Shown piece after piece: positions 33,629 to 34,454 of a DNA stretch of 34,454 nucleotides. Both the position numbers and the translations under genes were made by a program. Source of the DNA: Verrucomicrobiaceae bacterium (GTDB lineage Bacteria > Verrucomicrobiota > Verrucomicrobiia > Verrucomicrobiales > DEV007); NCBI GenBank assembly GCA_012719225.1, contig JAAYAT010000046.1, positions 1 to 34,454 on the forward strand, given 5' to 3'. The notes below the pieces were generated by a model. The model saw only the letters and a list, made by a program, of their open reading frames with translations, had not been told where the DNA came from and did not search any database. Positions within the stretch are counted from its first letter, which is position 1, and every line of letters starts with the position of its first letter.

Positions 33629-34454
33629 CTACCCGATCCTCCCGGTCCATCGGTGGCTCTCCTGGAGCCGTTCGCCGGTGAGCTTCATGACGCCGCCGGG
33701 GAAAATCTCAAGGAGCGCGTAGCCGTTGTTCTCCACTCCGGCCCCCTCGACCATGGCCCGGAGGGTGGTGTAATGGATCCCGCCGAGTTCGCGCCGGTCG
33801 TTCTTGTGGCTGTGTCCCTGGAACACCCCGAGAACCTTGCCCGAGCCTTCGAGAAGATCGCGGATCGCGGCGGCGTTTTTGACCCCGTGATTGTCTTCCA
33901 CATCGAGACGTTGGTGAACGAAAACCACGACCGGACCCGTCGCCGCCGTCAGATCCCCACGGAGCCACTCCACTTCGGCGGGAGGGAGATTCGAGTCGGT
34001 CCACACAAAATTTTTCCTCTCGTAGGCGACGCCATCCGACCGGAAGCAGGCGTCGAGAACGATGAAATGGACGCCGCCGCGGTCGAAGGAATAATACGAA
34101 GCGGCCTGACCGACCTCACCGAGAAATTCGCTTTTTGTCAGCGTATCGACACAGTGGTTGCCGAGAACGCAATGCCGCTCCGAGGCGAGGGAGGTGAACT
34201 CTCGGTGGATGCGCTGGAGATACCCCTTTTCCACCTCGACGGAATCCGCCGCGTCGATCAGGTCGCCGAGTTCGACGACGAAATCGACATCGCTCCGGGC
34301 GAAAAAGGTGCCCGCCTCGGCAATCTTGAGCAGGGTATCGCGGTAGTGGCGGGACCCGCGCGGGTCCTTGTCGGCGTAGTGGAGATCGGTGATCAGTCCT
34401 ATCCTGACAAGCGCCTCGTCCGCGGCGAAGAGAGGCGCGGCGAGAAGGCCCGAA
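33629..34454 (-). CDS. calcineurin-like metallophosphoesterase (5' end beyond window)
   Basis: The reading frame stays open to the right edge, well past the ORF-track start at 34234, which is only an internal GTG. About 274 residues are visible. The first residues (LLAAPLFAADEALV) look like the end of a signal peptide, so the protein is probably exported. Metal-binding motifs are complete and in order: LITDLHYAD (DxH), ELGDLID (GD), VLGNHC (GNH), VVFVHQRLD (H) and FQGHSHKND (GHxH). This makes it a dinuclear metal phosphoesterase of the calcineurin-like superfamily. The substrate is unknown; secreted members act on nucleotides, phospholipids or phosphoproteins. It lies upstream of guaB on the same strand, 118 bp apart. 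Confidence 0.9.
   Translation of the reverse strand, partial: SGLLAAPLFAADEALVRIGLITDLHYADKDPRGSRHYRDTLLKIAEAGTFFARSDVDFVVELGDLIDAADSVEVEKGYLQRIHREFTSLASERHCVLGNHCVDTLTKSEFLGEVGQAASYYSFDRGGVHFIVLDACFRSDGVAYERKNFVWTDSNLPPAEVEWLRGDLTAATGPVVVFVHQRLDVEDNHGVKNAAAIRDLLEGSGKVLGVFQGHSHKNDRRELGGIHYTTLRAMVEGAGVENNGYALLEIFPGGVMKLTGERLQESHRWTGRIG

Overview
The window is GC-rich chromosomal DNA of a Gram-negative (diderm) bacterium. Outer-membrane and periplasmic machinery is abundant: ExbB/ExbD/TonB-like, two RND efflux systems and a lipoprotein outer-membrane channel. The most likely source is Verrucomicrobiota or a neighbouring PVC lineage. This is an inference from the Rex sequence style, a degenerate SHD1-like secreted domain, a propeller-type hybrid sensor kinase and the rarity of Shine-Dalgarno sites; no marker gene proves it. 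I see no rRNA, tRNA, CRISPR array, insertion sequence, integrase or phage gene. No stretch longer than 300 bp lacks a gene.

Left part (1-7220). The 3' end of an unrecognised gene runs into a long minus-strand series. Read 5'->3' on the minus strand it is: sugar-nucleotidyltransferase, rex (NADH-sensing repressor), an OGG1-type 8-oxoguanine DNA glycosylase, a TonB-like protein, exbB, exbD, def (peptide deformylase), and a secreted alpha/beta-hydrolase-fold protein that appears to lack its catalytic residues. ExbB, ExbD and the TonB-like protein should form one proton-driven energy-transduction complex.

Centre (7327-14119). A signal-less parvulin prolyl isomerase is followed by an AT-rich promoter island. 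Then comes a 1446-residue hybrid sensor kinase: two seven-bladed propellers, Y_Y_Y, one membrane segment, GAF, HisKA, HATPase and REC, with no DNA-binding output. A convergent small ABM-family monooxygenase and a membrane-anchored coiled-coil protein follow.

Transport block (14292-26519, plus strand). An outer-membrane efflux lipoprotein, a membrane fusion protein and an AcrB-like pump are translationally coupled. A SulP anion transporter with a STAS domain and its own near-leaderless promoter follows. A second fusion protein and second RND pump come next, without an outer-membrane channel of their own.

Right part (26634-34454). A CbpA-type J-domain co-chaperone converges on a minus-strand series: a truncated metallophosphoesterase, guaB, guaA, and a KefB-type antiporter fused to RCK, CBS and PTS EIIA domains. 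GuaB and GuaA are the two steps from IMP to GMP. An 8-bp tandem array fills the guaB-guaA gap, and a second short-period array runs into the 3' end of the antiporter gene.

The most interesting points are the antiporter-RCK-CBS-EIIA fusion, the two intergenic short-period arrays, the near-leaderless sulP promoter with an overlapping inverted repeat, the pseudo-hydrolase, and the general absence of Shine-Dalgarno sites. I did not find a clearly new multi-gene system. All start sites were chosen by eye from signal peptides, domain starts and spacing; several ORF-track starts are upstream GTG/TTG extensions that I shortened.
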